Below, piece by piece: positions 8,878 to 19,991 of a stretch of 61,516 bases of DNA. A program made the position numbers and the translations under genes. Position 1 is the stretch's first letter. The number at the start of each line of letters is the position of its first letter. The notes under the pieces are model-generated. The model was not told where the DNA came from and searched no databases. It was given only the letters and a program-made list of their open reading frames with translations. The stretch spans positions 1 through 61,516 of the forward strand of contig JAKBBK010000005.1 of the NCBI GenBank assembly GCA_021808525.1. Reading direction: 5' to 3'. The DNA is from Pseudomonadota bacterium (GTDB lineage Bacteria; Pseudomonadota; Gammaproteobacteria; Burkholderiales; Burkholderiaceae_C).

Positions 8878-9323
8878 CACTTGTCCTCCAGCAGCGGCAG
8901 ATAGTCCTCGTAGCCTTGCGCGGCCATGTCCTCACGGGCAATGAAGCGCAGCGACGCGGAGTTGATGCAATAGCGCAGCCCGCCACGCTCGGGCGGCCCA
9001 TCGTCGAACACGTGGCCGAGGTGGCTGCCGGCATCGGCCGAGCGCAACTCGGTGCGGATCATGCCGAAGCTCGTGTCCCGGTGCTCCTGGATGCGCCCCG
9101 CTTCGATCGGCCGGCTGAAGCTCGGCCATCCGCATCCGCTGTCGAACTTGTCCCTCGATGCGAACAGCGGCTCGCCCGACACGACGTCGACATAGATGCC
9201 GGGCTCGCGGTGATGCAGGTAGGCACCGGTGCCCGGCGGCTCGGTGGCGGCCTGCTGGGTCACGCGCCGGGCCATCGGGTCGAGGGCCGCGATGGCTTCG
9301 GGGCGGACGGGGTAGTGCTTCAT
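8877..9323 (-). CDS. msrB: Peptide methionine (R)-S-oxide reductase
   Basis: MsrB reduces the R-epimer of methionine sulfoxide. 148 residues with [21 protein letters not shown] and the catalytic Cys in [11 protein letters not shown]. The two CxxC pairs that bind zinc in many MsrB proteins are absent, so this is a zinc-free form. The start is the ATG at 9323, with AAGGAG 9 bases upstream; the open frame extends further but is not MsrB-like. First gene of the msrB-msrA operon. Confidence 0.96.
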   Translation of the reverse strand: MKHYPVRPEAIAALDPMARRVTQQAATEPPGTGAYLHHREPGIYVDVVSGEPLFASRDKFDSGCGWPSFSRPIEAGRIQEHRDTSFGMIRTELRSADAGSHLGHVFDDGPPERGGLRYCINSASLRFIAREDMAAQGYEDYLPLLEDK

Positions 9324-9420
9324 GACGGTCTCCTTGCGGGGCGCTGAACATGCGCCGACCGTCCTTGGTCGCATCCAGGCGGGATTCCTGACGACGACAT
9401 GACAAGCCCGGCTATCCATG

Positions 9421-11767
<2,347 letters not shown>

Positions 11768-11845
11768 ACGGCCGGGCGCCTCCGCCCTGCGGGTGCCATT
11801 TCCCTGACGCAGCGGACTAGCATGGAGCCTTTGCCTGGAGACTCC

Positions 11846-12700
11846 ATGCAGTTCCTTGCCCTCGCCGTGTGTTTCAGCGTCGCCGTTTCCCTGTGGCTGC
11901 GCCAGGCGCCCGCCTGGCGCCTGGACCTCGGGCAGATGGTGCTGTGGAACTACGCCGTCGCCTCGCTGCTGTGCCTGTTGCTGCTGCATCCACGCATGGA
12001 TGCGGCGAGCCTGGCGCGCATGCCCTGGGGAATCGCCCTGGCGTTGGGGGTGGTGCTGCCGGGCTTGTTCGTGATCATGGGCCGGGCCGTGCGAAGCGCG
12101 GGCATCGTGCGCGCGGACATCGCCCAGCGCCTGTCCCTGCTGTTGTCGCTGGCGGCGGCCTTCAGCCTGTTCGGCCAGAAGGTCGATGCCTGGCAGGTGC
12201 TGGGCATGGCGCTCGGATCGCTGGCCATGCTGGCCCTGCTGGCGCGCCCGGCGGCGCGCGCCCTGCGCGGCGACGCGGCGGTGTGGCTGCTCGCGGTGTG
12301 GTTCGGTTACGCCCTGGTCGACGTGCTGCTCAAGCTGCTGGCCCTGCGCGGCGCGAACTTCGGCACCGCGCTGCAGAGCAGCTTCCTGCTCGCCTTTGTC
12401 TGCATGGCCGTGGCGCAGGTCCTGCGCCTGGCGCGCGGCACCCGCCTCGATGCGCGCAGCCTGGGCGGCGGCCTGGTGCTGGGCCTGCTCAACTATGCCA
12501 ACATCGACCTGTACATACGCGCGCACCAGAGCCTGAGCGCCAACCCGGCCGTGGTGTTCGCCGGCATGAATCTGGGCGTGGTGGCGCTGAGCTCGCTGGT
12601 GGGCATGCTGTGGCTGCGCGAGCCGACCAGCAGGGTCAACCGAGCGGGCATCGTGCTGGCGGGGCTGGCCATCGCCGCGCTGACTCGCGCGGCCGCCTGA
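11846..12700 (+). CDS. EamA/DMT-superfamily membrane transporter
   Basis: About 284 residues with roughly ten hydrophobic segments arranged as two repeats, ending in the typical LREPTSRVNRAGIVLAGLAIAAL helix pair of DMT permeases. These proteins export or import small metabolites across the inner membrane; the substrate is unknown. The ATG at 11846 has TGGAG 8 bases upstream and starts directly into the first helix; an earlier ATG at 11822 is less likely. It converges with the anti-sigma gene, 22 bp apart. Confidence 0.8.
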   Translation: MQFLALAVCFSVAVSLWLRQAPAWRLDLGQMVLWNYAVASLLCLLLLHPRMDAASLARMPWGIALALGVVLPGLFVIMGRAVRSAGIVRADIAQRLSLLLSLAAAFSLFGQKVDAWQVLGMALGSLAMLALLARPAARALRGDAAVWLLAVWFGYALVDVLLKLLALRGANFGTALQSSFLLAFVCMAVAQVLRLARGTRLDARSLGGGLVLGLLNYANIDLYIRAHQSLSANPAVVFAGMNLGVVALSSLVGMLWLREPTSRVNRAGIVLAGLAIAALTRAAA

Positions 12701-12722
12701 AGCCGCGGCCCGACCCGGTCGA

Positions 12723-13469
12723 TCAGCCCGCCGCCTGCTCCGGCCCGGCGCTGGCGAGCTGGCGGCCGACGTAGGTGACGGGGCCCGTGGGCTGCCCGGT
12801 GGGCGATCCGCCCAGCGGCTCCACACTGATCGCGAAGCCCTTGGCCTGTACCGCCGCATCCACCAGCCTGGGTGGCATGGGCATGTGCTGGGTTCCCTGC
12901 AGGCTCACCACGCCGGCGGCGATGGGCTTGCCCTGGCGCGGCAGCACCCAGAGTTCGAAGGACTTGCCGGGCGGCGCCGCCTGCGCGCCCACCGCGGTCA
13001 GCGCGGCCTGGGTGCCGCGCACCTGCAGTACCGCGGCATGGCCTGCCGGGCCGTCGAGAACCGCCACCAGTTGCAGTGGCGCGGGCGCCTGAGCCGGGCC
13101 GCGCAGGAACAGGGCCACCAGCAGCGCCAGGAAGACGGCGGCGGTGGCGCCCAGACCCATCGCCAGGCCGCGCCAAGCGCGCAGGCCCCAGCCGAGCAAG
13201 CCGCTGGCGGCGGAGTTCGCGGAGCCGGCGGGCGCGCCCGGCCGCGGCGCGTCGATGCGACGCTGCACGGCCTCCCATACGGCCTCGGGGGTGTGTTGCG
13301 GCAGCAGCCCCTGGTCCAGGTGCATGCGCCAGTGTTCCAGCGCGCGGGCCAGTTCCGGACGATCGCCCAGCAGAGCCTCGTAGCGGCGGCGCGCGGCGGC
13401 GCTCATGCCGCCGGTAAGGTAGTCGGCGGCCAGGCGTTCCAGCAGTTCGGGGTGGCGTTCGAGCCTCAT
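12723..13469 (-). CDS. Anti-sigma factor, RskA/anti-sigma-K type
   Basis: 248 residues: an N-terminal cytosolic anti-sigma segment (MRLERHPELLERLAADYLTG, residues 1-90), one membrane helix (LAMGLGATAAVFLALLVALF, about 107-127) and a periplasmic RskA-type domain (VAVLDGPAGHAAVLQ, KSFELWVLPRQGKPIAAGVV, FAISVEPLGGSPTGQPTGP). Such proteins hold their cognate ECF sigma factor at the membrane until proteolysis or reduction releases it. The ATG overlaps the sigma factor stop (ATGA at 13466-13469), showing translational coupling. Confidence 0.9.
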   Translation of the reverse strand: MRLERHPELLERLAADYLTGGMSAAARRRYEALLGDRPELARALEHWRMHLDQGLLPQHTPEAVWEAVQRRIDAPRPGAPAGSANSAASGLLGWGLRAWRGLAMGLGATAAVFLALLVALFLRGPAQAPAPLQLVAVLDGPAGHAAVLQVRGTQAALTAVGAQAAPPGKSFELWVLPRQGKPIAAGVVSLQGTQHMPMPPRLVDAAVQAKGFAISVEPLGGSPTGQPTGPVTYVGRQLASAGPEQAAG

Positions 13470-14023
13470 GAGGCCGCTCCCCGCGCGAGGCACTCGCGCA
13501 GTGCCAGCACCGAGCGACGGATCACGGTCTTCACGGTGCCCAGGGCCATGCCGAAGCGCTGGGAGATTTCGGAATGGCTCAGGCCCAGCACGTAGGACTC
13601 GGTCAGCAGCTCGCGCTGCCGGGCTTGCAACTGACCGAAGCAATCGAGCAGGTTTCCCTGCGACAGGCTGGCCTCCAGGCGTTGCTCGGGATTGGGGGCC
13701 GGGTCGGCGTACTCGGCGGCCTCGGGCAGTTCCTCGAGGCTGTCGGCCGGGTCGCGGCGCTGCGCGCGCAGGCGGTCGCGGCAGGTGTTGCGCACCACCG
13801 CGGCCAGCCAGGCCTCGGCGGCGCCCGAAGCCGGACGGTAGCTGGCGGCCTGGTGCCAGATTTTCACGTAGGCGTCCTGCATGGCGTCCTCGGCCTGGGT
13901 GGAGTCGCGCAGCAGGCGCAGGCAGATGGCCCAGGCGCGGCGGCGCGTGGCTTCGTACAAACGCGAGAAGGCTTCGCGGTCGCCGAGTGCGGTGAAGGCC
14001 AGCAGTTTTTCCAGGTCGGGCAT
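13466..14023 (-). CDS. ECF RNA polymerase sigma factor
   Basis: 185 residues with sigma region 2 (LYEATRRRAWAICLRLLRDS, AEDAMQDAYVKIWHQA) and region 4 (QRELLTESYVLGLSHSEISQ, LGTVKTVIRRSVLALRE). Paired with an RskA-type anti-sigma factor, it fits the SigK-like ECF group. The start is the ATG at 14023 (MPDLEKL); upstream frame is GC-repeat sequence. It lies 137 bp behind a ferritin-like gene whose upstream region carries TGAATCC-N16-CGTAAG, a likely self-recognised promoter; the same motif recurs before the lipid cluster at 38.0 kb. Confidence 0.93.
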   Translation of the reverse strand: MPDLEKLLAFTALGDREAFSRLYEATRRRAWAICLRLLRDSTQAEDAMQDAYVKIWHQAASYRPASGAAEAWLAAVVRNTCRDRLRAQRRDPADSLEELPEAAEYADPAPNPEQRLEASLSQGNLLDCFGQLQARQRELLTESYVLGLSHSEISQRFGMALGTVKTVIRRSVLALRECLARGAAS

Positions 14024-14043
14024 GCCAGGCGGCGTCGTGCTGT

Positions 14044-14072
14044 CCCGCGCGCGGCGGGGCGCCGCGCGCGGG
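14044..14072 (-). terminator. Strong GC hairpin between the ferritin-like gene and the ECF sigma gene
   Basis: Perfect 12-bp arms (14044-14055 and 14061-14072) around a 5-base loop lie 21 bases before the sigma ATG. There is no T tract. In the transcript it would form a very stable stem that could lower sigma expression relative to the upstream gene, or stop RNA decay. Confidence 0.4.
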
Positions 14073-14159
14073 GTCCACGGCCGGCCGGGAGCGGCCATGG
14101 TGGCAGGCATCTTAGCTGCTGGCGCGCTTCGGCTGGCGCCGGCCCTCGGGCGCCGGAGA

Positions 14160-14738
14160 TCAGGCGATGAAGGCCGCCGGCACCGGGTTCTCGCCCAGCG
14201 CGTTGAGCAGGATCGCCCAGTGCATGGTCTCGTCGCCGAGAATGCTCGCGGCCGCCTTGGCCAGGTCGCGGTTGTGGAACTGCGGCACCGTGCCCAGGTA
14301 GGCGCTGGCGGCCCCCTTTTCCAGTCCCGCGGCAAAGCGCAGCACGTCGGCCTGGTTTTTCAGCTTGTCGGTGGGGAAACCGTAGTCCGCGGGCTTTTTC
14401 GCCATCACCGCAGTGCCGCCCAGCTTGGAGATGGTGGCCTCGAGGATGCCGGCGTGCGCCTTGTGCTGGCCCTGGAATTCCACGGCAACCGCGAGCACGG
14501 GCTTTTGCAGCAGGCCTGATTCGGCCCCCACCTGGTAGGCGGCGATGGCCTGGTATTCCAGGCCCAGCGCCACGTTGAGCATGTCGATGTCGCCTTGCGT
14601 GGACATCGACGCGGCGAAGCTGCGGGTGGGCAGGGCCAGCGCCGAGGCGGCGCTCAGCCCGGCCACGAACAAGCCTCCGCGCTTGAACCAGTCACGGCGA
14701 TCGAGGGCGGGGAGCTTGCGCTCATCGGATGCGTTCAT
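14160..14738 (-). CDS. Tat-exported ferritin-like domain protein
   Basis: 192 residues. The N-terminus carries a twin-arginine motif RRDWFKRG followed by a hydrophobic stretch and ALPTRSFA cleavage region, so export in folded form is likely. The mature part is a ferritin-like four-helix bundle (GLEYQAIAAYQVGAESGLL, EFQGQHKAHAGILEATISKL, ASILGDETMHWAILLNALGE) with the Glu and ExxH residues that could bind a di-iron centre. Start is ATG 14738 with CAGGAG upstream. It appears to be the first gene of the ferritin/ECF sigma/anti-sigma unit, suggesting a role in the stress the sigma factor answers. Confidence 0.82.
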   Translation of the reverse strand: MNASDERKLPALDRRDWFKRGGLFVAGLSAASALALPTRSFAASMSTQGDIDMLNVALGLEYQAIAAYQVGAESGLLQKPVLAVAVEFQGQHKAHAGILEATISKLGGTAVMAKKPADYGFPTDKLKNQADVLRFAAGLEKGAASAYLGTVPQFHNRDLAKAAASILGDETMHWAILLNALGENPVPAAFIA

Positions 14739-14804
14739 GGAATGCTCCTGAGAGTTGGGGTTGAGGTCCAGGGCGAGAGGCCTTTCGCCGCTCGCCTGTC
14801 TGGA

Positions 14805-14833
14805 CTTACGCGCCAACCGGAGAATCGGATTCA
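14805..14833 (-). promoter_or_regulatory. Candidate ECF-sigma promoter TGAATCC-N16-CGTAAG
   Basis: On the minus strand TGAATCC (14833-14827) and CGTAAG (14810-14805) are separated by 16 bases, about 65 bases upstream of the ferritin-like ATG. The bipartite GC-type -35/-10 layout is typical of ECF-dependent promoters. A nearly identical element occurs at 38039-38067. Autoregulation by the sigma factor two genes downstream is inferred. Confidence 0.55.
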
Positions 14834-14876
14834 CATCCCTCGCGCGTGGTCCGAGCGCAAGGCCCCGCGCGCGCCG

Positions 14877-15584
14877 TCAACGATCCGGCAGGTCGAACAC
14901 CAGCACCTCGGCGCCCTCGGCCTGGCGCAGTTGCAGCCGGTCGGCGTGGCGCAGCATCAGCGCATCGCCCGCGCCCAGTTCGAGGGCATTGACGTGCAGC
15001 CTTCCGCGCACCAGGTGCACGTAGGCCCGACGCGCCGGATCCAGGGTCAGCTCCGCGTGCTCGCCCGCGTCGAACAGGCCGGCGTACAGGCTCGCATCCT
15101 GGTGCATGCCCAGCGCGCCGTCGCGCGCCTGGCCGTCCACGATGCGGCACAGGCGGCCGCGACGCGCCTGCGCCCCGAAGTGCTTCTGTTCGTATGCCGG
15201 GGCGATGCCCGTCGAGCGCGGCTTGATCCAGATCTGCAGGAAATGCACCGCCTGGGTTTTCGAGGGGTTGAACTCGCTGTGCAGCACCCCCGTGCCCGCG
15301 CTCATGCGCTGTACGTCGCCGGGGCGCAGCGTGGAGCCATTGCCCAGGGAGTCCTGGTGGGCGAGTTCTCCCTCCAGCACGTAGCTGATGATCTCCATGT
15401 CGCGGTGGCCGTGCTCGCCGAATCCCGCACCAGGCTGCACGCGGTCTTCGTTGATCACCCGAAGCGGGCCGAAGTCGATGTGCTGCGGGTCGTAGTAGGA
15501 CGCGAAACTGAAGCTGTGGAAGGACTCCAGCCAACCATGGCTGGCGTGGCCTCGCTGCTCGGACCTGCGAATCTGCTGCAACAT
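14877..15584 (-). CDS. Pirin-family cupin protein
   Basis: 235 residues with two cupin folds. The N-terminal cupin has the pirin metal pattern in GEHGHRDMEIISYVLEG and the signature MSAGTGVLHSEFNPS; the C-terminal half (YVHLVRGRLHVN onward) is the second cupin. This YhaK/pirin group includes quercetin 2,3-dioxygenase-like enzymes and redox-sensitive regulators; the real substrate is unknown. Start at ATG 15584 gives the usual family length. It lies 138 bp upstream of, and is read in the same direction as, the ferritin-like gene, but the ECF promoter lies between them. Confidence 0.88.
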   Translation of the reverse strand: MLQQIRRSEQRGHASHGWLESFHSFSFASYYDPQHIDFGPLRVINEDRVQPGAGFGEHGHRDMEIISYVLEGELAHQDSLGNGSTLRPGDVQRMSAGTGVLHSEFNPSKTQAVHFLQIWIKPRSTGIAPAYEQKHFGAQARRGRLCRIVDGQARDGALGMHQDASLYAGLFDAGEHAELTLDPARRAYVHLVRGRLHVNALELGAGDALMLRHADRLQLRQAEGAEVLVFDLPDR

Positions 15585-15754
15585 GGCTGGAAAGCTGGTG
15601 ATGTACCGGAGGATGTCGGGTGTGCTCAACCATAATCCAATTCCGGTGGATTCGGTACGGCGTGGACGGCGCGCGAGGTGCGCCGTCCGGCTCCGCGGGG
15701 GGATCGGGGCGGCGAATTCGTACACTGTGGCGGCCGCAGCCCCCATGTCGCCGG

Positions 15755-16492
15755 ATGAAGCACCTGCTCGAAAGTCTGTTCTCGGAAAAACACCGCCTGA
15801 CCGCGCGAAGGCGCGCCATGGCGGTGTTGCACGAGATCTGCCGCAACCACGAGAGGTTGAACCTGTTCGCCGACGGTGCGCCGCGCGAGATGCCATCCAT
15901 CCTGCTGGATGTGGACGAGGATGCCGGCACGGTGGTCTTCGATATTCCCCCGGAGGTGGAGGGGGTCCGGTGGGACCAGCGCGAGCCGGTGCTCGCCGTG
16001 GCGCGTTTCGAGGGGGTTTTCGTCGGTTTCGAGCTGGACGATATCGAACCCGTGCCCTGGAACGACGCCCAGGCGCTGCAGGCCGCGTTGCCGCCAAGGG
16101 TGTACTACCTGCAACGGCGCCAGTATTTCCGCGTGCCGGTGGGCAGCGGCGACATCAGCGCCGTGGTGCTGGTGCGCCAGGGCGCGGCGGCGGTCAACGG
16201 ACGCTGCCACGACATCAGCGCCGGCGGCATGCGCGTGCTGGTCAGCCCGGTGGGTGGGGATTTCCCGCTGCGCGCCGGCGAGCTGCTGCAGGAGCTGCGT
16301 TTCCAGCTCAAGGGCACGGCGCTGCAGACGGCGGCGCGCATTCAGCACGTGGATGAGCCGGTGCAGTTGCCCAACGGGAAGAGCCTGGTGCCGCTGGGCC
16401 TGGAGTTTTGCGAAAAGACCTTCGCCTTCGACCAGGCGGTGGTGCGCTATGTGCAGCAGCGCGACCGCGACCTGCTCAGCGGGCGCACTTGA
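15755..16492 (+). CDS. YcgR-like flagellar brake protein with PilZ domain (c-di-GMP receptor)
   Basis: 245 residues: an N-terminal YcgR/PilZN domain (residues 1-120) and a C-terminal PilZ domain with the c-di-GMP-binding RRQYFRVPV (RxxxR) and CHDISAGGM ((D/N)xSxxG) motifs. YcgR slows the flagellar motor when c-di-GMP is high. The ATG at 15755 matches the family start. It precedes a GGDEF-EAL gene in the same direction by 257 bp, so an effector and a c-di-GMP-metabolising enzyme are neighbours. Confidence 0.87.
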   Translation: MKHLLESLFSEKHRLTARRRAMAVLHEICRNHERLNLFADGAPREMPSILLDVDEDAGTVVFDIPPEVEGVRWDQREPVLAVARFEGVFVGFELDDIEPVPWNDAQALQAALPPRVYYLQRRQYFRVPVGSGDISAVVLVRQGAAAVNGRCHDISAGGMRVLVSPVGGDFPLRAGELLQELRFQLKGTALQTAARIQHVDEPVQLPNGKSLVPLGLEFCEKTFAFDQAVVRYVQQRDRDLLSGRT

Positions 16493-16588
16493 GCACGGCC
16501 CCGGCGATGGCCGCCGGATGTGGGGAAATTGTCATAAGTTGCGGGAAATTTCTTCCCTTTGCAGGCTGACCTGGGGGAAGGTCGCCGA

Positions 16589-16616
16589 ATCACGGCACAA
16601 TCACGCCAACATCACG
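16589..16616 (+). repeat. Three direct ATCACG repeats at 11-bp period upstream of the GGDEF-EAL gene
   Basis: ATCACG occurs at 16589, 16600 and 16611, each 11 bases apart, about one helical turn. The flanks are similar too (A/C before, C/A-rich after). The position, 134-161 bases before the start at 16750, suits a binding array for a transcription factor. The surrounding 257-bp gap shows no gene. Confidence 0.45.
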
Positions 16617-16749
16617 ACACCAACACGTCCTCTGCCCTCCGGGCCCCTTGCGCGGGGGCGCAAGGCGGCGTGCCCGCGGGGGCCGTCGCCGCAGCGCGGG
16701 GTCGGCCGGTCCATGAAGTTCCGCATTCCAGCTTTGCCAGCGCCCGTCG

Positions 16750-19700
16750 ATGCCGTCCGAGCCGTCCCGCCAACGCCAGTGGCTTGAATTCGCCACCTCC
16801 ATCCTGCGCGAACTCGTCGCCGGACATGAGCCGTCCGCGCTGGCCCAGCGCCTGTGCCGGCTGGCCGAAAGCCATGCGCCGGGGCGCGTGGCCAGCATCA
16901 TGGTGCTGGGCGAGGATCGGCGCCTGTACGTGTTCGCCGCGCCCGGCGCGCCGCCGGCGCTGCTGGCCGAGTTCGACGGGCTGCGCCCCGGCCAGGGCAG
17001 CGGATCCTGCGGCAACGTCGCCTTGTACGAGCAGCCGGCGCTGGTCGACGACATCGCCTCCGATACCCGCTGGGAGGACCTGCGCGCGCCGGCACAGCGC
17101 TGGGGCCTCGGGTCCTGCCATTCCTACCCCGTCTGGCACGAAGGCGAGCTCATCGGCACCTTCGCCCTGACCGCCACGGCGGCCGGTCCGGCGGCCGCCG
17201 AGGAACTGGAGTTGCTCGAGTTCGCGGCCACCATGGCCGGCACGCTTCTGGGTTTCGAGCGCCTGCGCCGGCGCGGCGAGCGCGAGCAGGCGCTGCACGC
17301 GGCGATGCTGGACAACGCGCTGGTGGGCATGGCCCTGCTGCGGGGGCGCAGCATCCGCGCCGCCAATACCACGCTGGCCCAGATGCTGGGCCATGCCGAT
17401 GCGCGGGAGCTGGTCGGGCGGGGCGTGGACGAGCTCTATGCCGCCTCGGGCGAATTCAGGCGCTGGCGCCAGCAACTGGAAGGGCCGTTGCGCGAGGCCG
17501 GCCAGGCTCGCGCGGAGGTCTGCGTGCGCCGCGCCGACGGCGAAACCGCCTGGTGGGAGATCGCCGGCCGGCGCATCGACCACGACGACGGTGATTTCGA
17601 TTCCGTGTGGTCGGCCGTGGACATCACCCAGCGCCGGCAGGCGCAGGAGCGCCTGCGCTGGCAGGCTCGGCACGATGCGCTGACCCAGTTGCCCAACCGC
17701 CACGGCCTGGACCACTTCCTGCAGCGCGAGCTCGAGCAGGTGGCCCAGGAGGGCGCGCACCTGGCGCTGGGCTGGCTGGACCTGGACGACTTCGCCGCCG
17801 TCAACGAACGCTGGGGCCACCTGGTGGGCGACGCCGTGCTGCGCCAGGTGGCGCAGCGCCTGGGCGGCGCGCTGGGCCCGCGCGACCTGCTCGCGCGCAT
17901 CGGCGGGGACGAGTTCGTGCTGGTGCTCAACCGCGTGGAAGGAGCGGAGCAACTCGCGTCGCGCCTGCGGGCCTTCGAGCAGGCCATGCAGGCCGAGTTC
18001 GGCACCGGCTCCTCGGCGCTGCGCCTGGGCATGAGCCTGGGCCTGGCGATGTTTCCCGACGACGAGACCAGCGTGGACGGCCTGCTGCGCCAGGCCGACG
18101 CCGCGCTGCTGAGCTGCAAGATGCGCAAGGCCGAGCGCGACAACTGGTGGTTGCGCTGGGGCGAGTCCATGCGCGGCGAGCTCTCGGCGCTGGCCGCCGC
18201 GCGCGCGCCCCAGGCCTATGGGGAGGCCGCCGCGCATCTCCTGGCCGAAGCCCAGGCGCAGGGGCTGGGCCTGGACGACGCGCTGCTGCGGGCCTATTTC
18301 GCAAGACTCCACGAGGATGGGCAGACCGCCGCCGCGCTGCAAGCGCTGGACGCGGGCACGCGTGCGCGCCTGCGCGAGCGCGAGACGGCGCAATTGCGCG
18401 CCTTGCTCGAACCCGGCGCGGTCGAGCACGAACGCGGCGACGTGGCCCTGCGCGCGGGACGCAGGCACGCGCTGGTGGGCGTGGCCTCCGCCGCCCTGAC
18501 CCGAGCCCTGTTCGGGCTGCACCATGAGCTCGCCGAGCGCATCGGTCAGCTTCCCATGCACAGCCTGCGTCGCCTGCAACTCCTGGACGTGCTGGCGCAG
18601 CGGGTGAGCCGCGAATTGCAGCAGCGCATCCTGGGGGCCGACGAGGTCACGCGCGCCTACCGGGAATGGGCCACGCAGGCCCTGGGCGAGCTCGAGCGCT
18701 TCGGGGTGTGGGCGGATTTCGTCGGCCATGTCGGCCGCGCGCTGGAGGGCCTGCCCGGCATCGTCGGCGTGGCGCTGGCGCGCCCGCGCGAGGACGGCCG
18801 CTTCGTGTTCGAGTATCACAGCGCGGCCTTGCAGGCGCTGGTGGACATGGGCGCCGAGGTCAGCGGCGAGGGCACCCTGGCGCGCTGCTGGATGCAGGGC
18901 CGGGTGCAGATGACCGTGGTGCATGCCCTCGACCCCACGGTGGCGCGCTGGCACGAGGCCGCGGCCGCTGCCGGCGTGCGCAGCAGCGCGGCCATTCCGG
19001 TGCTCGACGCCCACGGCCGCCCGGTGGCCGTGGTGTCGCTGTTCGCGCGCAATCCCGGCCAGTTCGGGCCCCAGGCCGTCGGCCCCTGGCTGGACACCGT
19101 GATGCAGATCTTCCGCCAGGCCTGGGCGCGCTTCGAGGCCGCCGCGCTCACGCCGCCCATGTCCGGCGCCGCCATGGCGCGCTCGCGCGAGCTGATCGGC
19201 GCGCAGAAGGTGTGCATGCTGTACCAGCCCATCATCGACCTGCGCAATGCCGGCTGCACCAAGGTGGAGGCGCTCGCGCGCCTGAGCGACGGCGAGCGTC
19301 TGCGCACGCCCGACGAATTCCTTCCCGCCTGCGGCAGCGTGGAACTGGGCCAGGTGTTCAGCCAGGGCCTGACCCAGGTGCTGCGCCAGCTGGGCGAATG
19401 GGAACGCGAAGGGCTGCGCGTCGACGCCTCGATCAACCTGCCCCCCAGCGTGCTGCGCCAGCGCGATCTGTGCCTGGTGGTGGAGCGCGCGCTGCTGGCG
19501 CATGGCATCGAGCCCTCGCGCCTGACCTTCGAGCTGCTCGAGACCGAGCAGTGGATCGGCGACTCCAGCATCGACCGCACGGTGGAGTCGCTCAAGGCCC
19601 TGGGCACGCGCATGGCCATGGACGACATGGGGGCCGGGCATTCCACCCTGTTGCGCCTGCGCCAGCTGCAGTTCGACCTGGTGAAGATCGACCGCGGCCT

Positions 19701-19959
19701 GGTGCGCGACATGCCCTCGAACCCGCAGGCGGTGGCGGCCATCGTCGGAGGGCTCACCGAGCTCATGCACCGCCTGGGCCTGGCCGTGGTGGTCGAGGGC
19801 CTGGAAACCCCCGAGCTGGTGCGCCTGGCCGCCGATCTGGGGGCCGACGCCGGGCAGGGCTACGCCATTGCCCGCCCGCTGGGGCCGCTGCAGCTGCTGC
19901 AGTGGTTCCGGGCACGCGGCGTCTCCGAGGGACGGCGAGAGCTCGAGCCGGCCTTATAA
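16750..19959 (+). CDS. GAF-PAS-GGDEF-globin-like-GAF-EAL c-di-GMP turnover protein
   Basis: 1069 residues, soluble. Order: GAF (about 15-175), PAS (about 185-300), GGDEF (GGDEF intact at 385-389), a helical domain (about 490-650), a second GAF (about 655-790) and EAL (EAL at 840-842). The EAL part keeps N in SINLPPS, E in FELLETE, DD in AMDDMGAGHS, K in VKIDRGL, E in VVEGLET and Q in AGQGY, so both cyclase and phosphodiesterase may be active. The helical domain resembles sensor globins: FARL, RLRERETAQLRALLEP and RAGRRHALVGV with candidate proximal haem ligand His573. That suggests oxygen or NO sensing; it is an inference from pattern only. Confidence 0.88.
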   Translation: MPSEPSRQRQWLEFATSILRELVAGHEPSALAQRLCRLAESHAPGRVASIMVLGEDRRLYVFAAPGAPPALLAEFDGLRPGQGSGSCGNVALYEQPALVDDIASDTRWEDLRAPAQRWGLGSCHSYPVWHEGELIGTFALTATAAGPAAAEELELLEFAATMAGTLLGFERLRRRGEREQALHAAMLDNALVGMALLRGRSIRAANTTLAQMLGHADARELVGRGVDELYAASGEFRRWRQQLEGPLREAGQARAEVCVRRADGETAWWEIAGRRIDHDDGDFDSVWSAVDITQRRQAQERLRWQARHDALTQLPNRHGLDHFLQRELEQVAQEGAHLALGWLDLDDFAAVNERWGHLVGDAVLRQVAQRLGGALGPRDLLARIGGDEFVLVLNRVEGAEQLASRLRAFEQAMQAEFGTGSSALRLGMSLGLAMFPDDETSVDGLLRQADAALLSCKMRKAERDNWWLRWGESMRGELSALAAARAPQAYGEAAAHLLAEAQAQGLGLDDALLRAYFARLHEDGQTAAALQALDAGTRARLRERETAQLRALLEPGAVEHERGDVALRAGRRHALVGVASAALTRALFGLHHELAERIGQLPMHSLRRLQLLDVLAQRVSRELQQRILGADEVTRAYREWATQALGELERFGVWADFVGHVGRALEGLPGIVGVALARPREDGRFVFEYHSAALQALVDMGAEVSGEGTLARCWMQGRVQMTVVHALDPTVARWHEAAAAAGVRSSAAIPVLDAHGRPVAVVSLFARNPGQFGPQAVGPWLDTVMQIFRQAWARFEAAALTPPMSGAAMARSRELIGAQKVCMLYQPIIDLRNAGCTKVEALARLSDGERLRTPDEFLPACGSVELGQVFSQGLTQVLRQLGEWEREGLRVDASINLPPSVLRQRDLCLVVERALLAHGIEPSRLTFELLETEQWIGDSSIDRTVESLKALGTRMAMDDMGAGHSTLLRLRQLQFDLVKIDRGLVRDMPSNPQAVAAIVGGLTELMHRLGLAVVVEGLETPELVRLAADLGADAGQGYAIARPLGPLQLLQWFRARGVSEGRRELEPAL

Positions 19960-19991
19960 CCGGCGAGCCTATGGGTATCACCACACGGTAG

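Noticed and set aside
16612-19770. Long minus-strand frame opposite the GGDEF-EAL gene
   Set aside because: His/Gln/Ala-rich low-complexity translation with no domains; a shadow of the plus-strand coding frame.
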